A model generated the notes under the pieces. The model worked only from the letters and a program-made list of their open reading frames with translations, ran no database searches and had not been told where the DNA came from. A DNA stretch of 64,000 nucleotides from assembly GCF_002998435.1 (NCBI RefSeq), contig NZ_CP027231.1, forward strand, positions 310,001-374,000, written 5' to 3'. The translations under genes were made by a program, and so were the position numbers. Numbering within the stretch: the first letter of the stretch is position 1; each line of letters opens with the position of its first letter. Positions 25,202 to 34,656 of the stretch are shown here, piece by piece. Source of the DNA: Bacteroides zoogleoformans (GTDB taxonomy: Bacteria; Bacteroidota; Bacteroidia; Bacteroidales; Bacteroidaceae).

Positions 25202-26328
25202 AACCTTGTCGATACACGTTTTACCATCATCGGTTTCCAAGTAGCGAAGTCGCCGGCGATGATATGTTTGCGAGCTTCGCCCACCAGCCACAAGTAGAAT
25301 GCCAGATTATGAATGGAGGCTATTTGCATGGCCAATAGTTCTTGCGCATGAAACAGATGGCGCAGATATGCTTTACTGTACAAGGCATCTACGTATGATG
25401 CGCCATCCGCCTCGATGGGAGAGAAGTCCGTCTCCCATTTCTTGTTACGCATATTGATGATGCCGTCTTTTGTAAATAGCATGCCGTTGCGCCCATTGCG
25501 GGTAGGCATCACGCAGTCAAACATATCGACTCCGCGCTCGATACCCTCCAGAATATTCACCGGTGTTCCCACTCCCATCAGATAACGCGGCTTATCTTTG
25601 GGAAGGATTCCGTTCACTAATTCTATCATTTCGTACATTTTGTCTACAGGCTCACCTACAGCCAATCCGCCGATGGCATTTCCATCCGCCTCCTTGGAGG
25701 CCACAAATTCTGCCGATTGTGTGCGGAGGTCTCTGTAGACGCAACCTTGCACAATGGGGAACAAAGATTGTCGATAGCCATATTTCGGTTCGGTTTCATT
25801 GAAACGTTTAATGCAACGATCCAACCAGCGATGCGTCAAGCCCAATGACCTTTTGGCGTATTCATAATCCGAGTTTCCGGGAGGACACTCATCAAAAGCC
25901 ATCATGATATCCGCGCCTATGGTACGTTCTATATCCATCACTTTCTCCGGAGTGAAGATGTGCTTGCTACCGTCTATGTGCGAACGGAATTCCGCACCCT
26001 CTTCACGCAGCTTACGAATATCGGATAGCGAAAACACCTGAAAGCCACCGCTATCGGTCAGCATAGGGCGGTCGAAACCGTTGAACTTATGCAATCCGCC
26101 GGCTTTTTCAATCACTTCCAGCCCCGGCCGCAGATAAAGATGGTATGTGTTGCCCAATATGATTTGCGCCTTTATATCATCTTTCAATTCGGGAATGTGT
26201 ACGCCTTTCACTGTTCCTACTGTCCCCACGGGCATAAAGATAGGAGTTGCAATTTGCCCATGGTCGGTAGTGAGCAGGCCGGCACGCGCATTTGTTTTGC
26301 TGTCTGTATATTGTAGTTCGAACGTCAT
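25198..26328 (-). CDS. tgt: tRNA-guanine transglycosylase
   Basis: Tgt exchanges guanine-34 for preQ1 in GU(N)-anticodon tRNAs, the route to queuosine. The 376-residue protein has the full TIM-barrel signature: IFMPVGTVGTVKGV, LTDSGGFQVFSLSD (catalytic-base Asp), DECPPGNSDYEYAKRS, GGLAVGEPVDKMYEM and FDCVMPTRNGRNG. The C-terminal zinc site is altered: the usual CxCxxC before the final helices is replaced by DGASYVDALYSK, while the later histidine (SIHNL) remains. It overlaps both lon (4 bp) and the permease gene (4 bp), giving a lon-tgt-lptF/G operon. Confidence 0.95.
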   Translation of the reverse strand: MTFELQYTDSKTNARAGLLTTDHGQIATPIFMPVGTVGTVKGVHIPELKDDIKAQIILGNTYHLYLRPGLEVIEKAGGLHKFNGFDRPMLTDSGGFQVFSLSDIRKLREEGAEFRSHIDGSKHIFTPEKVMDIERTIGADIMMAFDECPPGNSDYEYAKRSLGLTHRWLDRCIKRFNETEPKYGYRQSLFPIVQGCVYRDLRTQSAEFVASKEADGNAIGGLAVGEPVDKMYEMIELVNGILPKDKPRYLMGVGTPVNILEGIERGVDMFDCVMPTRNGRNGMLFTKDGIINMRNKKWETDFSPIEADGASYVDALYSKAYLRHLFHAQELLAMQIASIHNLAFYLWLVGEARKHIIAGDFATWKPMMVKRVSTRL

Positions 26329-28796
26329 CCTTCTTTCTTATCTTTTTTTACCGACAAGTCAATGGCATCAGCCACCTTTTCGTCAGTCAACGCAATGGCG
26401 AACACTTCTTTTATATCTTTTACGTAATGGAAAATAAGTCCCTGTAGATATATCTCTTGTATTTCTTCTATGTTTTTACGATTCTCATCGCTTAAGATGA
26501 TTTCTTTGATACCGGCACGCTTGGCCGCCAAAATCTTCTCTTTGATGCCGCCAACCGGAAGCACTTTGCCGCGCAAGGTTATCTCTCCTGTCATGGCGAG
26601 ATTGGCTTTCACTTTTCTTTGCGTAAGTGCGGATGCAAGGGAGGTTGCCATCGTGATACCTGCCGACGGGCCATCTTTCGGGATAGCGCCTTCGGGCACA
26701 TGCACATGAATGTTCCAGTTATCAAAGATTTCGTCGTCAAGGTGCAATAAAGAGGAGTGTGCTTTGATGTACTCCAATGCCAACATGGCAGACTCTTTCA
26801 TCACATCTCCCAAGTTTCCTGTCAGTGTCAGGCGTCCGCCTTTTCCGCGACTCAAACTGGTCTCCACAAAAAGAATCTCACCGCCCACAGCCGTCCATGC
26901 CAGACCTGTGACCACACCGGCATAGTCATTGCCCTGATATTTGTCACGAGTATATTCGGGTGCTCCCAAGAAGTCATACAAATCTCCCGGTTTTATCTCT
27001 TCTTTCGAGAAACAGCCGTTCGTGGCATATTGGCGTGCCGATTTGCGAAGAATCTTTCCGATTTTCTTTTCCAACTCGCGTACGCCGCTCTCACGAGTAT
27101 AATTTTCAATGACAGCTTCCAATGTGTTCTTCGAGAACTTGATGGCATTCTTCTTCATACCATTGGCTTCCAACTCTTTCGGAACCAAATGGCGGCGGGC
27201 TATCTCTATTTTCTCTTCAGTGATATATCCACTGACCTCAATCAACTCCATACGGTCGAGCAATGGCCCGGGAATGGTGTTCAGATTATTGGCTGTGGCG
27301 ATGAACATAACCTTGGACAAGTCGTAATCCACATCCAGAAAATTGTCATGGAACGTTGTGTTCTGTTCCGGGTCGAGCACCTCAAGCAGGGCAGAGGAGG
27401 GGTCTCCTTGATGGTCGGAGCCCACTTTGTCTATCTCATCCAGAATGAATACTGGATTGGAAGAACCGGCTTTTATCAAGCTCTTGATGATTCGCCCCGG
27501 CATTGCTCCGATATAGGTTTTGCGATGTCCGCGGATTTCGGCTTCATCGTGCACGCCCCCTAAGGACATGCGGATGTATTTTCGCTTCAAAGCTGCCGCA
27601 ATGGAGCGTCCTAAAGATGTTTTCCCTACTCCCGGAGGGCCATACAAACAGATGATGGGAGCTTTCATATTGCCTTTCAACTTCAGTACGGCAAGGTGTT
27701 CCAGAATACGCTCTTTCACCTTCTCCAGGCCGTAATGGTCTTTATTCAGCGTTTTCTCGGCATTGGCAAGATTCAAATTGTCCGCAGTATATACCCCCCA
27801 TGGCAGAGAAAGCATTGTCTGCAAATAATTCAGCTGTACGCTGTAGTCGGGAGATTGTGGGTGTGAACGTTCCAGTTTGTCTACTTCTTTCAAGAAAGTA
27901 TCTTTCACTTCCTTGCTCCACTTTATCGTCTCCGCCTTTTGGCGCATTTCCTCTATTTCCTGCTCCTGTCCGCTGCCTCCCAGCTCATCTTGGATGGTTT
28001 TAATCTGTTGCTGCAAGAAATACTCGCGTTGCTGCTGGTCTATGTCCTCCCGCGCACGCATTTGAATGGATTCCTTTATCTCGGCCAACTGCACTTCGCG
28101 GTTCAATATTTCGAGCAAACGATAAGAACGAGCCCGCAAGGAGTCGATGTGCAACAATTCTATCTTTTCATCTTTTTTTAGCGGAAAATTCGTACAGATG
28201 AAGTTGACAAGGAACATGGGATTATTAATGTTCTTGATGGCAAATGCCGAATCTTGCGGAAACATCTCGGACGATTTGATGTAGCGTACGGTCAAATCCT
28301 TGCAGGCCTCTACCAATGCCTGGAATTCTTTGTCCTTCTTGTCAGGAAGGTCGTCATTCAGCGCTTCTATGCGTCCTTTCAAGTAGGGAACCGTATCTGT
28401 GATTTCTTTCAGCTCCAAGCGCTTGGAACCCTGAAGAATGACGGTAGTGCTCTGGTCGGGCATTTCAAGTATACGAACAATCTTGGCAATGGTGCCTACA
28501 GTATGCAAATCCTCAAAAAGCGGAGATTCTGTCTCAACCTGCTTCTGGCATACCACAGCTATGTATGAATTCTTCTTCTCTGCTTCCCGTACCAGCCTGA
28601 GGGACGATTTTCTCCCCACAGACACCGGCATAAACACACCCGGGAACAATACCATGTTTCGCAGAGGCAATATGGGCAATATCTCCTTAACTTCAATATC
28701 CATCAATTGTTCTTCGCTCCCTTCAAAATCTGCAATTACAGAGAAAGCATTCTCATCTCTATTTTCGATATCACTCAGATAATCTCTTTTCTTCAT
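26325..28796 (-). CDS. lon: ATP-dependent protease La (Lon)
   Basis: Lon degrades misfolded and regulatory proteins in the cytoplasm. The 823-residue protein has the N-terminal substrate domain (about residues 38-240: LPILPLRNMVLFPGVFMPV), a coiled-coil segment rich in E/Q (EYFLQQQIKTIQDELGG), the AAA+ module with CLYGPPGVGKTSLGRSIA and VFILDEIDKVG, and the protease domain with the catalytic serine in PKDGPSAGITMATS and the lysine in GGIKEKILAAKRAG. The length and all motifs are intact. A minus-strand TAACTTTG (28845-28852) is a plausible -7 box. Confidence 0.97.
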   Translation of the reverse strand: MKKRDYLSDIENRDENAFSVIADFEGSEEQLMDIEVKEILPILPLRNMVLFPGVFMPVSVGRKSSLRLVREAEKKNSYIAVVCQKQVETESPLFEDLHTVGTIAKIVRILEMPDQSTTVILQGSKRLELKEITDTVPYLKGRIEALNDDLPDKKDKEFQALVEACKDLTVRYIKSSEMFPQDSAFAIKNINNPMFLVNFICTNFPLKKDEKIELLHIDSLRARSYRLLEILNREVQLAEIKESIQMRAREDIDQQQREYFLQQQIKTIQDELGGSGQEQEIEEMRQKAETIKWSKEVKDTFLKEVDKLERSHPQSPDYSVQLNYLQTMLSLPWGVYTADNLNLANAEKTLNKDHYGLEKVKERILEHLAVLKLKGNMKAPIICLYGPPGVGKTSLGRSIAAALKRKYIRMSLGGVHDEAEIRGHRKTYIGAMPGRIIKSLIKAGSSNPVFILDEIDKVGSDHQGDPSSALLEVLDPEQNTTFHDNFLDVDYDLSKVMFIATANNLNTIPGPLLDRMELIEVSGYITEEKIEIARRHLVPKELEANGMKKNAIKFSKNTLEAVIENYTRESGVRELEKKIGKILRKSARQYATNGCFSKEEIKPGDLYDFLGAPEYTRDKYQGNDYAGVVTGLAWTAVGGEILFVETSLSRGKGGRLTLTGNLGDVMKESAMLALEYIKAHSSLLHLDDEIFDNWNIHVHVPEGAIPKDGPSAGITMATSLASALTQRKVKANLAMTGEITLRGKVLPVGGIKEKILAAKRAGIKEIILSDENRKNIEEIQEIYLQGLIFHYVKDIKEVFAIALTDEKVADAIDLSVKKDKKEG

Positions 28797-28844
28797 TTCT
28801 TTCTTTTTAGTTTATGTCATATCGGCAGGCCGATAAAACGCCTG

Positions 28845-28852
28845 CAAAGTTA
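28845..28852 (-). promoter_or_regulatory. -7 box of the lon-tgt-lptF/G operon
   Basis: TAACTTTG on the minus strand followed by CAGG lies 49 bp before the lon ATG. No matching -33 TTTG is seen. Confidence 0.45.
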
Positions 28853-28968
28853 ATCTATTTCTTTATAACAGGAAGTTATTCGTTCTTTAAAAAGACAAAA
28901 ACCATACCATTTTCGCGGCGGTTCTATCAGCTTTGATTATTTTTGAACCGAATTTAAAGAATACGGCT

Positions 28969-29676
28969 ATGTCAAGTTCAACTTTCCGGTTTAAAGGTTT
29001 TACTATTGAACAAGATAAATGTGCCATGAAAGTAGGTACGGACGGAGTGCTTTTGGGGGCATGGGCGCCGATTGATCAGGCTAAACGCATACTCGATGTA
29101 GGAACGGGTACGGGATTGATAGCCTTGCAATTGGCACAACGCAATGCGCAAGTAGGCATTACGGCTCTCGAAATAGATCCTGTTGCCGCGACGCAAGCCG
29201 CGGAAAACGTGCGTAATTCTCCTTGGGCCGACAGGGTAGAGATAATATGCCAGGATTATCAGGTTTACAATCCGGCAAATAAATTCGACCTTATCGTGTC
29301 CAATCCCCCTTACTTTGTGGATGCTCTGAAATGTCCCGATGAACAGCGATGTATGGCAAGACATGCAGGTGGATTGAACTACTTCACGCTCTTTAGGAAA
29401 TCGAAAAGCTTATTGACGGAAGAAGGGGTGGTAAGTATCATTATCCCCTCGGAGGTAGAAAAGATTGTGCGGGATGCGGCATGGGATAACGGTCTTTTTC
29501 CGATACGCCGGATGCAGGTCTTCACCAAGCCCGGAAAGCCATGCCGGCGCATTCTGCTTAGTTTCGGCTTTCAAGAAAAAGGATGTATGGAAGAATGTCT
29601 ATGCATCGAAACCGTGAACAATGAATATACCCCGGAATACCGACATCTTACAAAAGAGTTTTATCTGAAAATGTAA
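28969..29676 (+). CDS. trmN6: tRNA1(Val) adenine-37 N6-methyltransferase (TrmN6/YfiC type)
   Basis: This is a 235-residue SAM-dependent methyltransferase. The N-terminal FRFKGFTIEQDKCAMKVGTDG is typical of the YfiC group, followed by the SAM motif ILDVGTGTGLIALQLAQR and the catalytic NPPY in LIVSNPPYF, as expected for N6-adenine methylation. The frame is open from 28933, but the ATG at 28969 (MSSSTFRFKGF) matches the family start and lies after a TATTTTTG box (28938-28945). It diverges from lon. Confidence 0.88.
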   Translation: MSSSTFRFKGFTIEQDKCAMKVGTDGVLLGAWAPIDQAKRILDVGTGTGLIALQLAQRNAQVGITALEIDPVAATQAAENVRNSPWADRVEIICQDYQVYNPANKFDLIVSNPPYFVDALKCPDEQRCMARHAGGLNYFTLFRKSKSLLTEEGVVSIIIPSEVEKIVRDAAWDNGLFPIRRMQVFTKPGKPCRRILLSFGFQEKGCMEECLCIETVNNEYTPEYRHLTKEFYLKM

Positions 29677-29678
29677 AT

Positions 29679-29710
29679 AGATGCATTCCGGCAATTGCCG
29701 GCTCGCATCT
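29679..29710 (+). terminator. Hairpin after trmN6
   Basis: A perfect CCGGCAATTGCCGG core (29688-29701) sits inside an outer AGATGC/GCATCT stem. It begins immediately after the trmN6 stop. No T-run follows, so it may be a weak terminator or RNA-stabilising element. Confidence 0.5.
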
Positions 29711-29712
29711 CC

Positions 29713-29776
29713 TCCGTATCAACTCCGTATATCCTCCGCATCTATAGATACGGAGAGAGTACGGCCTTGATACGTC
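29713..29776. repeat. 64-bp dyad of six 11-bp-phased half sites
   Basis: TCCGTAT, TCCGTAT and TCCGCAT start at 29713, 29724 and 29735. Mirror-image boxes ATACGGA, GTACGGC and ATACGTC start at 29748, 29759 and 29770. All pairs are symmetric about 29744.5, and the spacing within each half is exactly 11 bp. Confidence 0.75.
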
Positions 29777-29812
29777 TTTGATATAGAGCAGGTCGCCAAA
29801 ATTTCATTTTTG

Positions 29813-29899
29813 ATGGCTTGTAGAAGATTGTATAAATCGGTGAACCCTATTCGCGAGGCTGCTAAACAGAAAGGCAAAAGCGGAACATTGCCATTATAA
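29813..29899 (+). CDS. Possible 28-residue basic peptide
   Basis: An ATG at 29813 opens 28 codons of a strongly basic peptide (MACRRLYKSVNPIREAAKQK and eight more residues). It lies in the otherwise gene-free stretch between trmN6 and the his leader. No consensus promoter is seen directly before it, and no family is recognised. It may be a chance frame. Confidence 0.15.
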   Translation: MACRRLYKSVNPIREAAKQKGKSGTLPL

Positions 29900-29953
29900 A
29901 AGCAGAACTATTAATAGTTTGAAGGGATTTTCTGTAATTTATGTGACATTTTT

Positions 29954-29984
29954 TTTGTAATTTCAAATTAATGCTTTATTTTTG
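29954..29984 (+). promoter_or_regulatory. Promoter of the his operon
   Basis: TTTG (29954-29957), 19 bp, TATTTTTG (29977-29984) matches the Bacteroides consensus. Transcription would start about 10 bases before the leader-peptide ATG at 29999. Confidence 0.75.
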
Positions 29985-29998
29985 TCGCATTAAAAGAG

Positions 29999-30052
29999 AT
30001 GAATATGAACTATAATACTGTAGCACATCATTACCATCATCCTGACGAATAA
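29999..30052 (+). CDS. hisL: Histidine operon leader peptide
   Basis: The short frame reads MNMNYNTVAHHYHHPDE and stop. Codons 10, 11, 13 and 14 are His (CAT) around one Tyr. It lies just after the his promoter and just before a terminator and hisG. A run of histidine codons in a leader is the sensor of ribosome-mediated attenuation: ribosomes stall here when His-tRNA is scarce. The start ATG at 29999 or the in-frame ATG at 30005 may be used. Confidence 0.85.
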   Translation: MNMNYNTVAHHYHHPDE

Positions 30053-30110
30053 TTCGGTGGGCGCATGAGTGTATGTATTCTACAATAAGTAATAACGAGG
30101 CTTACCGAAT
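30052..30110 (+). promoter_or_regulatory. his antiterminator pairing
   Basis: Bases 30052-30062 (ATTCGGTGGGC) can pair with 30100-30110 (GCTTACCGAAT) over 11 continuous positions, two of them G-U. The 3' arm overlaps the left arm of the terminator (30094-30106), so the two structures exclude each other. The 5' arm starts on the last base of the leader stop codon, so a ribosome at the stop would hide it. Confidence 0.7.
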
Positions 30111-30130
30111 ATGGGGTAGGTCTCGTTTTT
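30094..30130 (+). terminator. his attenuator terminator
   Basis: AACGAGGCTTACC (30094-30106) pairs with the segment 30114-30127 that ends GGTCTCGTT, around a short AT loop. TTTTT and GTTTT follow. It stands between the leader peptide and hisG. Confidence 0.85.
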
Positions 30131-30205
30131 GTTTTATGCCAATCGGATTTCGGGATTGAACCCGATAAATGAACTGTGAATAAATTTAAAATAAGAAGAC
30201 CAATC

Positions 30206-31057
30206 ATGTTAAGAATTGCAGTACAGGCCAAAGGCCGCCTCTATGACGAAACAATGGCTTTTTTAGAAGAATCGGACATAAAGTTGAGTGCCATGAAACG
30301 CTCATTGTTGGTACAATCGTCGAACTTCCCTCTTGAAGTGCTGTTTTTGAGAGACGATGATATTCCTCAATCAGTGGCTACGGGGGTGGCTGATATAGGC
30401 ATTGTAGGTGAAAACGAATTTGTGGAGAAGCAAGAAGATGCCGAGATAATCAAGCGTCTGGGGTTCAGCAAGTGCCGTCTGTCTCTGGCAATGCCGAAAG
30501 ACATTGAATATCCGGGAGTGAAATGGTTTGAAGGAAGAAAAATAGCGACTTCCTATCCCGGCATTCTTTCATCATACTTAACAGAACAAGGGGTAAAAGC
30601 CGAAATACATGTCATTACAGGCTCGGTGGAAGTTGCTCCGGGCATCGGTTTGGCAGATGCCATTTTCGATATTGTGAGTTCCGGCTCTACTTTGGTGAGC
30701 AACCGGTTAAAGGAAGTGGAGATTGTGATGAAATCCGAAGCCTTGCTGATTGGCTGCAAGAATATGAGTGAGGAAAAAGCCGAAATATTGAAAGAGTTGC
30801 TGTTTCGGATGGATGCCGTGAGAACGGCCGAAGATAAGAAGTATGTATTGATGAATGCTCCGCAAGAGAGGTTGGAAGAAATTGTCGCTGTGCTTCCGGG
30901 CATGAGGAGCCCCACTGTGATGCCGTTGGCACAAGAGGGTTGGTGCTCTGTACACACAGTACTTGATGAAAAATGTTTTTGGGAAATCATCGGAAAGCTG
31001 AAAGCATTGGGGGCTGAAGGCATCTTGGTATTGCCGATTGAGAAAATGATTGTGTAA
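30206..31057 (+). CDS. hisG: ATP phosphoribosyltransferase, long form
   Basis: HisG joins PRPP and ATP in the first, feedback-controlled step of histidine synthesis. The 283-residue protein is the long form with its own C-terminal ACT-like regulatory domain, so no HisZ is needed. Motifs are LRIAVQAKGRLYDETMAFLE, DDIPQSVATGVADIGIVGEN and the PRPP loop DAIFDIVSSGSTLVSN. The ATG at 30206 (MLRIAVQAK) is preferred to a GTG at 30176. It is the first structural gene after the attenuator. Confidence 0.95.
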   Translation: MLRIAVQAKGRLYDETMAFLEESDIKLSAMKRSLLVQSSNFPLEVLFLRDDDIPQSVATGVADIGIVGENEFVEKQEDAEIIKRLGFSKCRLSLAMPKDIEYPGVKWFEGRKIATSYPGILSSYLTEQGVKAEIHVITGSVEVAPGIGLADAIFDIVSSGSTLVSNRLKEVEIVMKSEALLIGCKNMSEEKAEILKELLFRMDAVRTAEDKKYVLMNAPQERLEEIVAVLPGMRSPTVMPLAQEGWCSVHTVLDEKCFWEIIGKLKALGAEGILVLPIEKMIV

Positions 31058-31128
31058 CAAGTGAGTTTTAAGAAACAGACAGAAAAGAGGTATGCCATTT
31101 TTTAACTTATAATTTTAAAGAACACAAT

Positions 31129-32421
31129 ATGATATTAATATCAAACCCGGATAAATCGCAATGGACGGAAATTCTGAAACGCCCGATGATGAATACCGAA
31201 AGCCTGTTTGATACGGTAAGAAGTGTCATTGAGCGCGTGAAAGCAGAAGGTGATAAGGCCGTCTTGGAATATGAAGAGAAGTTTGACGGTGTGTCATTGG
31301 CATCATTGTCCGTATCGGAAGAAGAAATGGAAGAAGCCGATGGACTGATAAGTGAAGATTTGAAAGCTGCCATTTATCTGGCCAAACAGAACATCGGGAC
31401 TTTTCATGCCGCACAACGGTTTGAAGGGAAGCAAGTGCAGACACAACCGGGGGTGAACTGTTGGCAGAAAGCTGTTGCCATTGAGAAAGTAGGATTATAT
31501 ATTCCGGGAGGAACAGCCCCCTTGTTTTCCACTGTATTGATGCTGGCTGTTCCTGCCAAGATTGCCGGATGCAAGGAGATTGTGTTATGCACACCTCCGG
31601 GGAAAGATGGAAAAGTGCATCCCGCCGTGCTGTTTGCCGCCAAAACAGCGGGCGTGAATAGAATTTTCAAAATCGGAGGCATACAAGCCATCGCGGCAAT
31701 GGCTTATGGCACGGAAAGTGTACCTAAGACATATAAAATCTTCGGTCCGGGCAACCAATATGTCACGGCTGCCAAACAACTGGTCAGTCTGCGTGACGTG
31801 GCCATCGATATGCCTGCCGGCCCCTCTGAAGTGGAGGTCTTGGCCGACGAAACAGCCAATCCGGTCTTTGTTGCCGCCGATTTATTAAGTCAGGCGGAAC
31901 ATGGGACAGACAGTCAGGCTATGCTGGTCACCACTTCTGCAAAGTTGCAGCAAGCAGTGCAAACGGAAGTAGGGCGCCAATTGGCCTTATTGCCTCGCAG
32001 AGAGATTGCGGAAAAATCTCTTGCCAACAGCAAATTGATAGTGGTAGATAGCATGGAGGAGGCTATTGAACTGACCAATGCCTATGCTCCGGAGCATCTT
32101 ATCATAGAGACCGAGAACTATATGTCCGTGGCCGGTCGGATAAGGAATGCAGGTTCCGTATTCTTAGGTTCGTTCACTCCGGAAAGTGCCGGAGATTATG
32201 CTTCGGGCACCAACCACACTCTGCCTACAAATGGTTATGCCAAAGCATTTGGTGGCGTCGGCCTTGACAGCTTTATCCGTAAAATAACTTTTCAGGAGAT
32301 AAAGCCCGAAGGCATTCGCGCTATTGGTCCCGCCATCGAAGTGATGGCATTGCACGAAAACCTGGTTGCACATAAGAATGCGGTCACCGTGAGGCTGAAT
32401 GAGATCAATCGTAAGAAGTAA
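31129..32421 (+). CDS. hisD: Histidinol dehydrogenase
   Basis: HisD carries out the last two oxidations from L-histidinol to L-histidine with NAD+ and a bound zinc. The 430-residue length is standard. Visible motifs are VGLYIPGGTAPLFSTVLML, FGPGNQYVTAAKQL, DMPAGPSEVEVLAD, LLSQAEHGTDSQ (zinc-region Gln/His and active-site segment), YAPEHLII and GTNHTLPTNG. It lies 71 bp after hisG and 27 bp before hisC in one operon. Confidence 0.96.
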   Translation: MILISNPDKSQWTEILKRPMMNTESLFDTVRSVIERVKAEGDKAVLEYEEKFDGVSLASLSVSEEEMEEADGLISEDLKAAIYLAKQNIGTFHAAQRFEGKQVQTQPGVNCWQKAVAIEKVGLYIPGGTAPLFSTVLMLAVPAKIAGCKEIVLCTPPGKDGKVHPAVLFAAKTAGVNRIFKIGGIQAIAAMAYGTESVPKTYKIFGPGNQYVTAAKQLVSLRDVAIDMPAGPSEVEVLADETANPVFVAADLLSQAEHGTDSQAMLVTTSAKLQQAVQTEVGRQLALLPRREIAEKSLANSKLIVVDSMEEAIELTNAYAPEHLIIETENYMSVAGRIRNAGSVFLGSFTPESAGDYASGTNHTLPTNGYAKAFGGVGLDSFIRKITFQEIKPEGIRAIGPAIEVMALHENLVAHKNAVTVRLNEINRKK

Positions 32422-32448
32422 TCGTATAACTCTGTCCCCGATATAATC

Positions 32449-33501
32449 ATGAAACCATTAAAAGAATTAACCCGCCCGAACATTTGGCAACTGAAGCCTT
32501 ATTCTTCGGCGCGCGATGAATATAAAGGTGCAACCGCATCCGTCTTTCTTGATGCGAATGAGAATCCTTATAACACACCTCACAACCGTTATCCGGATCC
32601 AATGCAGCGGGATTTGAAGAAAGAACTTTCCAAAATAAAGAAAGTGGCCCCTGACCGCATATTTCTTGGAAATGGCAGTGACGAAGCCATCGATCTGGTG
32701 TATCGTGCTTTTTGTGAACCTCGTACAGACAATGTGGTGGCCATAGACCCCACCTATGGAATGTATCAGGTATGCGCCGAGGTCAATGACGTGGAGTATC
32801 GCAAGGTTTTGCTCGATGAAGAATTTCAATTTTCGGCAGATAAACTTTTGGCGGCATCCGATGCGCATACCAAGCTGGTATTCCTTTGTTCGCCAAACAA
32901 TCCGACCGGCAACGACCTGCTTCGCCGCGAAATAGAAAAGCTGCTTGGAGGGTTTGATGGATTAGTGGTGCTGGACGAAGCTTATAACGATTTCTCCGAA
33001 GCCCCTTCTTTCCTTGAAGATTTAGATAAATATCCCAATCTTATTGTTCTTCAGACCTTTTCTAAAGCATGGGGATGTGCAGCCATTCGTTTGGGTATGG
33101 CATTTGCTTCGTTGGAGATTATCAGCATTCTCAACAAAATAAAATACCCCTACAACGTGAATTTGTTGACACAAAAGCAAGCCATGGAAACGCTATACCG
33201 TTACTATGAAGTAGAGCATTGGGTGAAGACCTTGAAAGAAGAACGGGAAAATCTGGAAAAAGAGTTTGCAAAGTTGCCTTGTACCGTACATATCTTCCCT
33301 TCCAATGCCAATTTCTTTTTGGCTCGCATGACGGATGCCGTGAACATTTACAGTTATTTGGTCAGCGAGGGCATCATTGTACGCAACCGCCATTCGGTAT
33401 CGCTCTGTGGAAATTGTCTGCGCATAACGGTAGGGACACGCATGGAAAATGAGAAACTGATTGAAGCGTTGAGAAGATTCAGAATAGGGGAACACTTATA
33501 G
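32449..33501 (+). CDS. hisC: Histidinol-phosphate aminotransferase
   Basis: HisC is a PLP enzyme that transaminates imidazole-acetol phosphate with glutamate. The 350-residue fold-type I protein shows [19 protein letters not shown] (substrate clamp), [41 protein letters not shown], the PLP lysine in [16 protein letters not shown], and a C-terminal [14 protein letters not shown] with the phosphate-binding Arg. The spacing to hisD (27 bp) and hisB (about 10 bp) shows one operon. Confidence 0.95.
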   Translation: MKPLKELTRPNIWQLKPYSSARDEYKGATASVFLDANENPYNTPHNRYPDPMQRDLKKELSKIKKVAPDRIFLGNGSDEAIDLVYRAFCEPRTDNVVAIDPTYGMYQVCAEVNDVEYRKVLLDEEFQFSADKLLAASDAHTKLVFLCSPNNPTGNDLLRREIEKLLGGFDGLVVLDEAYNDFSEAPSFLEDLDKYPNLIVLQTFSKAWGCAAIRLGMAFASLEIISILNKIKYPYNVNLLTQKQAMETLYRYYEVEHWVKTLKEERENLEKEFAKLPCTVHIFPSNANFFLARMTDAVNIYSYLVSEGIIVRNRHSVSLCGNCLRITVGTRMENEKLIEALRRFRIGEHL

Positions 33502-33513
33502 AGGAGAATGAGT

Positions 33514-34656
33514 ATGAAAAAGGTACTTTTTATAGATCGTGACGGTACTTTGGTGATTGAACCTCCCGTTGATTATCAGCTGGATTCTTTAGAAAAATTG
33601 GAGTTTTATCCGAAGGTGATGCGTAATTTGGGTTTTATACGCAACAATCTGGATTTTGAATTTGTCATGGTGACTAATCAAGATGGACTGGGAACAGCTT
33701 CCTTTCCGGAAGAATCTTTTTGGCCGGCACACAATTTGATGATGAAGACACTGGTGGGAGAGGGCATCACGTTTGATGATGTTTGTATAGACTGCAGTAT
33801 GCCCGAAGACAACGCCCCGACCCGCAAACCACATACAGGTATGCTCACTAAGTATCTGGATAATCAGGAATATGACTTGGCACATAGTTTTGTCATCGGC
33901 GACCGTCCTACCGATGTGGAACTGGCAAAGAACCTGGGATGCCGGGCCATCTTGCTGCAGGATGATGCCGCCTTGTTGCATCCCGAAAGAGGTACTGCCG
34001 CATGCGAAGGTCTTGAAGCTTATTGTGCCCTTATCACCAAAGATTGGGATAAAGTAACGGAATTTCTTTTTGCCGGCGAACGCAAAGCGGAAGTGCGGCG
34101 CACCACCAAAGAAACAGATATTCATGTGGCTTTAGATCTGGATGGAAAGGGGCGTTGCGATATCACTACCGGACTGGGCTTTTTCAATCATCTGTTAGAG
34201 CAAATAGGCAAGCATGGCGGCATTGATTTGACAATTCGCGTGAAAGGTGATTTGGAAGTGGACGAACATCATACCATAGAAGATACAGCTCTTGCTTTGG
34301 GCGAATGCATCTATCGGGCTTTAGGCAGTAAACGAGGAATAGAACGTTACGGCTATGCTCTTCCCATGGATGACTCTCTTTGTCAGGTTTGCCTTGATTT
34401 CGGCGGGCGTCCATGGCTTGTATGGGATGCAGAGTTCAAGCGCGAGAAGATAGGGGAGATGCCCACAGAGATGTTCATGCATTTCTTTAAATCGCTAAGC
34501 GATGCGGCTAAAATGAACCTCAACATCAAAGCGGAAGGGCAGAACGAGCATCATAAGATAGAAGGAATCTTCAAAGCCTTGGCCCGTGCACTGAAAATGG
34601 CTGTGAAAAGGGATATTTATCATTTTGAGCTACCCAGTTCCAAAGGGGTCTTATAA
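33514..34656 (+). CDS. hisB: Bifunctional histidinol-phosphatase / imidazoleglycerol-phosphate dehydratase
   Basis: This fused enzyme performs two steps. The N-terminal HAD phosphatase (about residues 1-165) has [13 protein letters not shown] with the nucleophile Asp, MVTNQDGLG and [16 protein letters not shown]. The C-terminal dehydratase (about 185-380) has [32 protein letters not shown] and [20 protein letters not shown], the two manganese-binding His motifs. ATGs at 33508 and 33514 are in frame; GAGGAG at 33501-33506 has better spacing to 33514. The operon ends here: hisH, hisA, hisF and hisI are not in the window. Confidence 0.94.
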   Translation: MKKVLFIDRDGTLVIEPPVDYQLDSLEKLEFYPKVMRNLGFIRNNLDFEFVMVTNQDGLGTASFPEESFWPAHNLMMKTLVGEGITFDDVCIDCSMPEDNAPTRKPHTGMLTKYLDNQEYDLAHSFVIGDRPTDVELAKNLGCRAILLQDDAALLHPERGTAACEGLEAYCALITKDWDKVTEFLFAGERKAEVRRTTKETDIHVALDLDGKGRCDITTGLGFFNHLLEQIGKHGGIDLTIRVKGDLEVDEHHTIEDTALALGECIYRALGSKRGIERYGYALPMDDSLCQVCLDFGGRPWLVWDAEFKREKIGEMPTEMFMHFFKSLSDAAKMNLNIKAEGQNEHHKIEGIFKALARALKMAVKRDIYHFELPSSKGVL

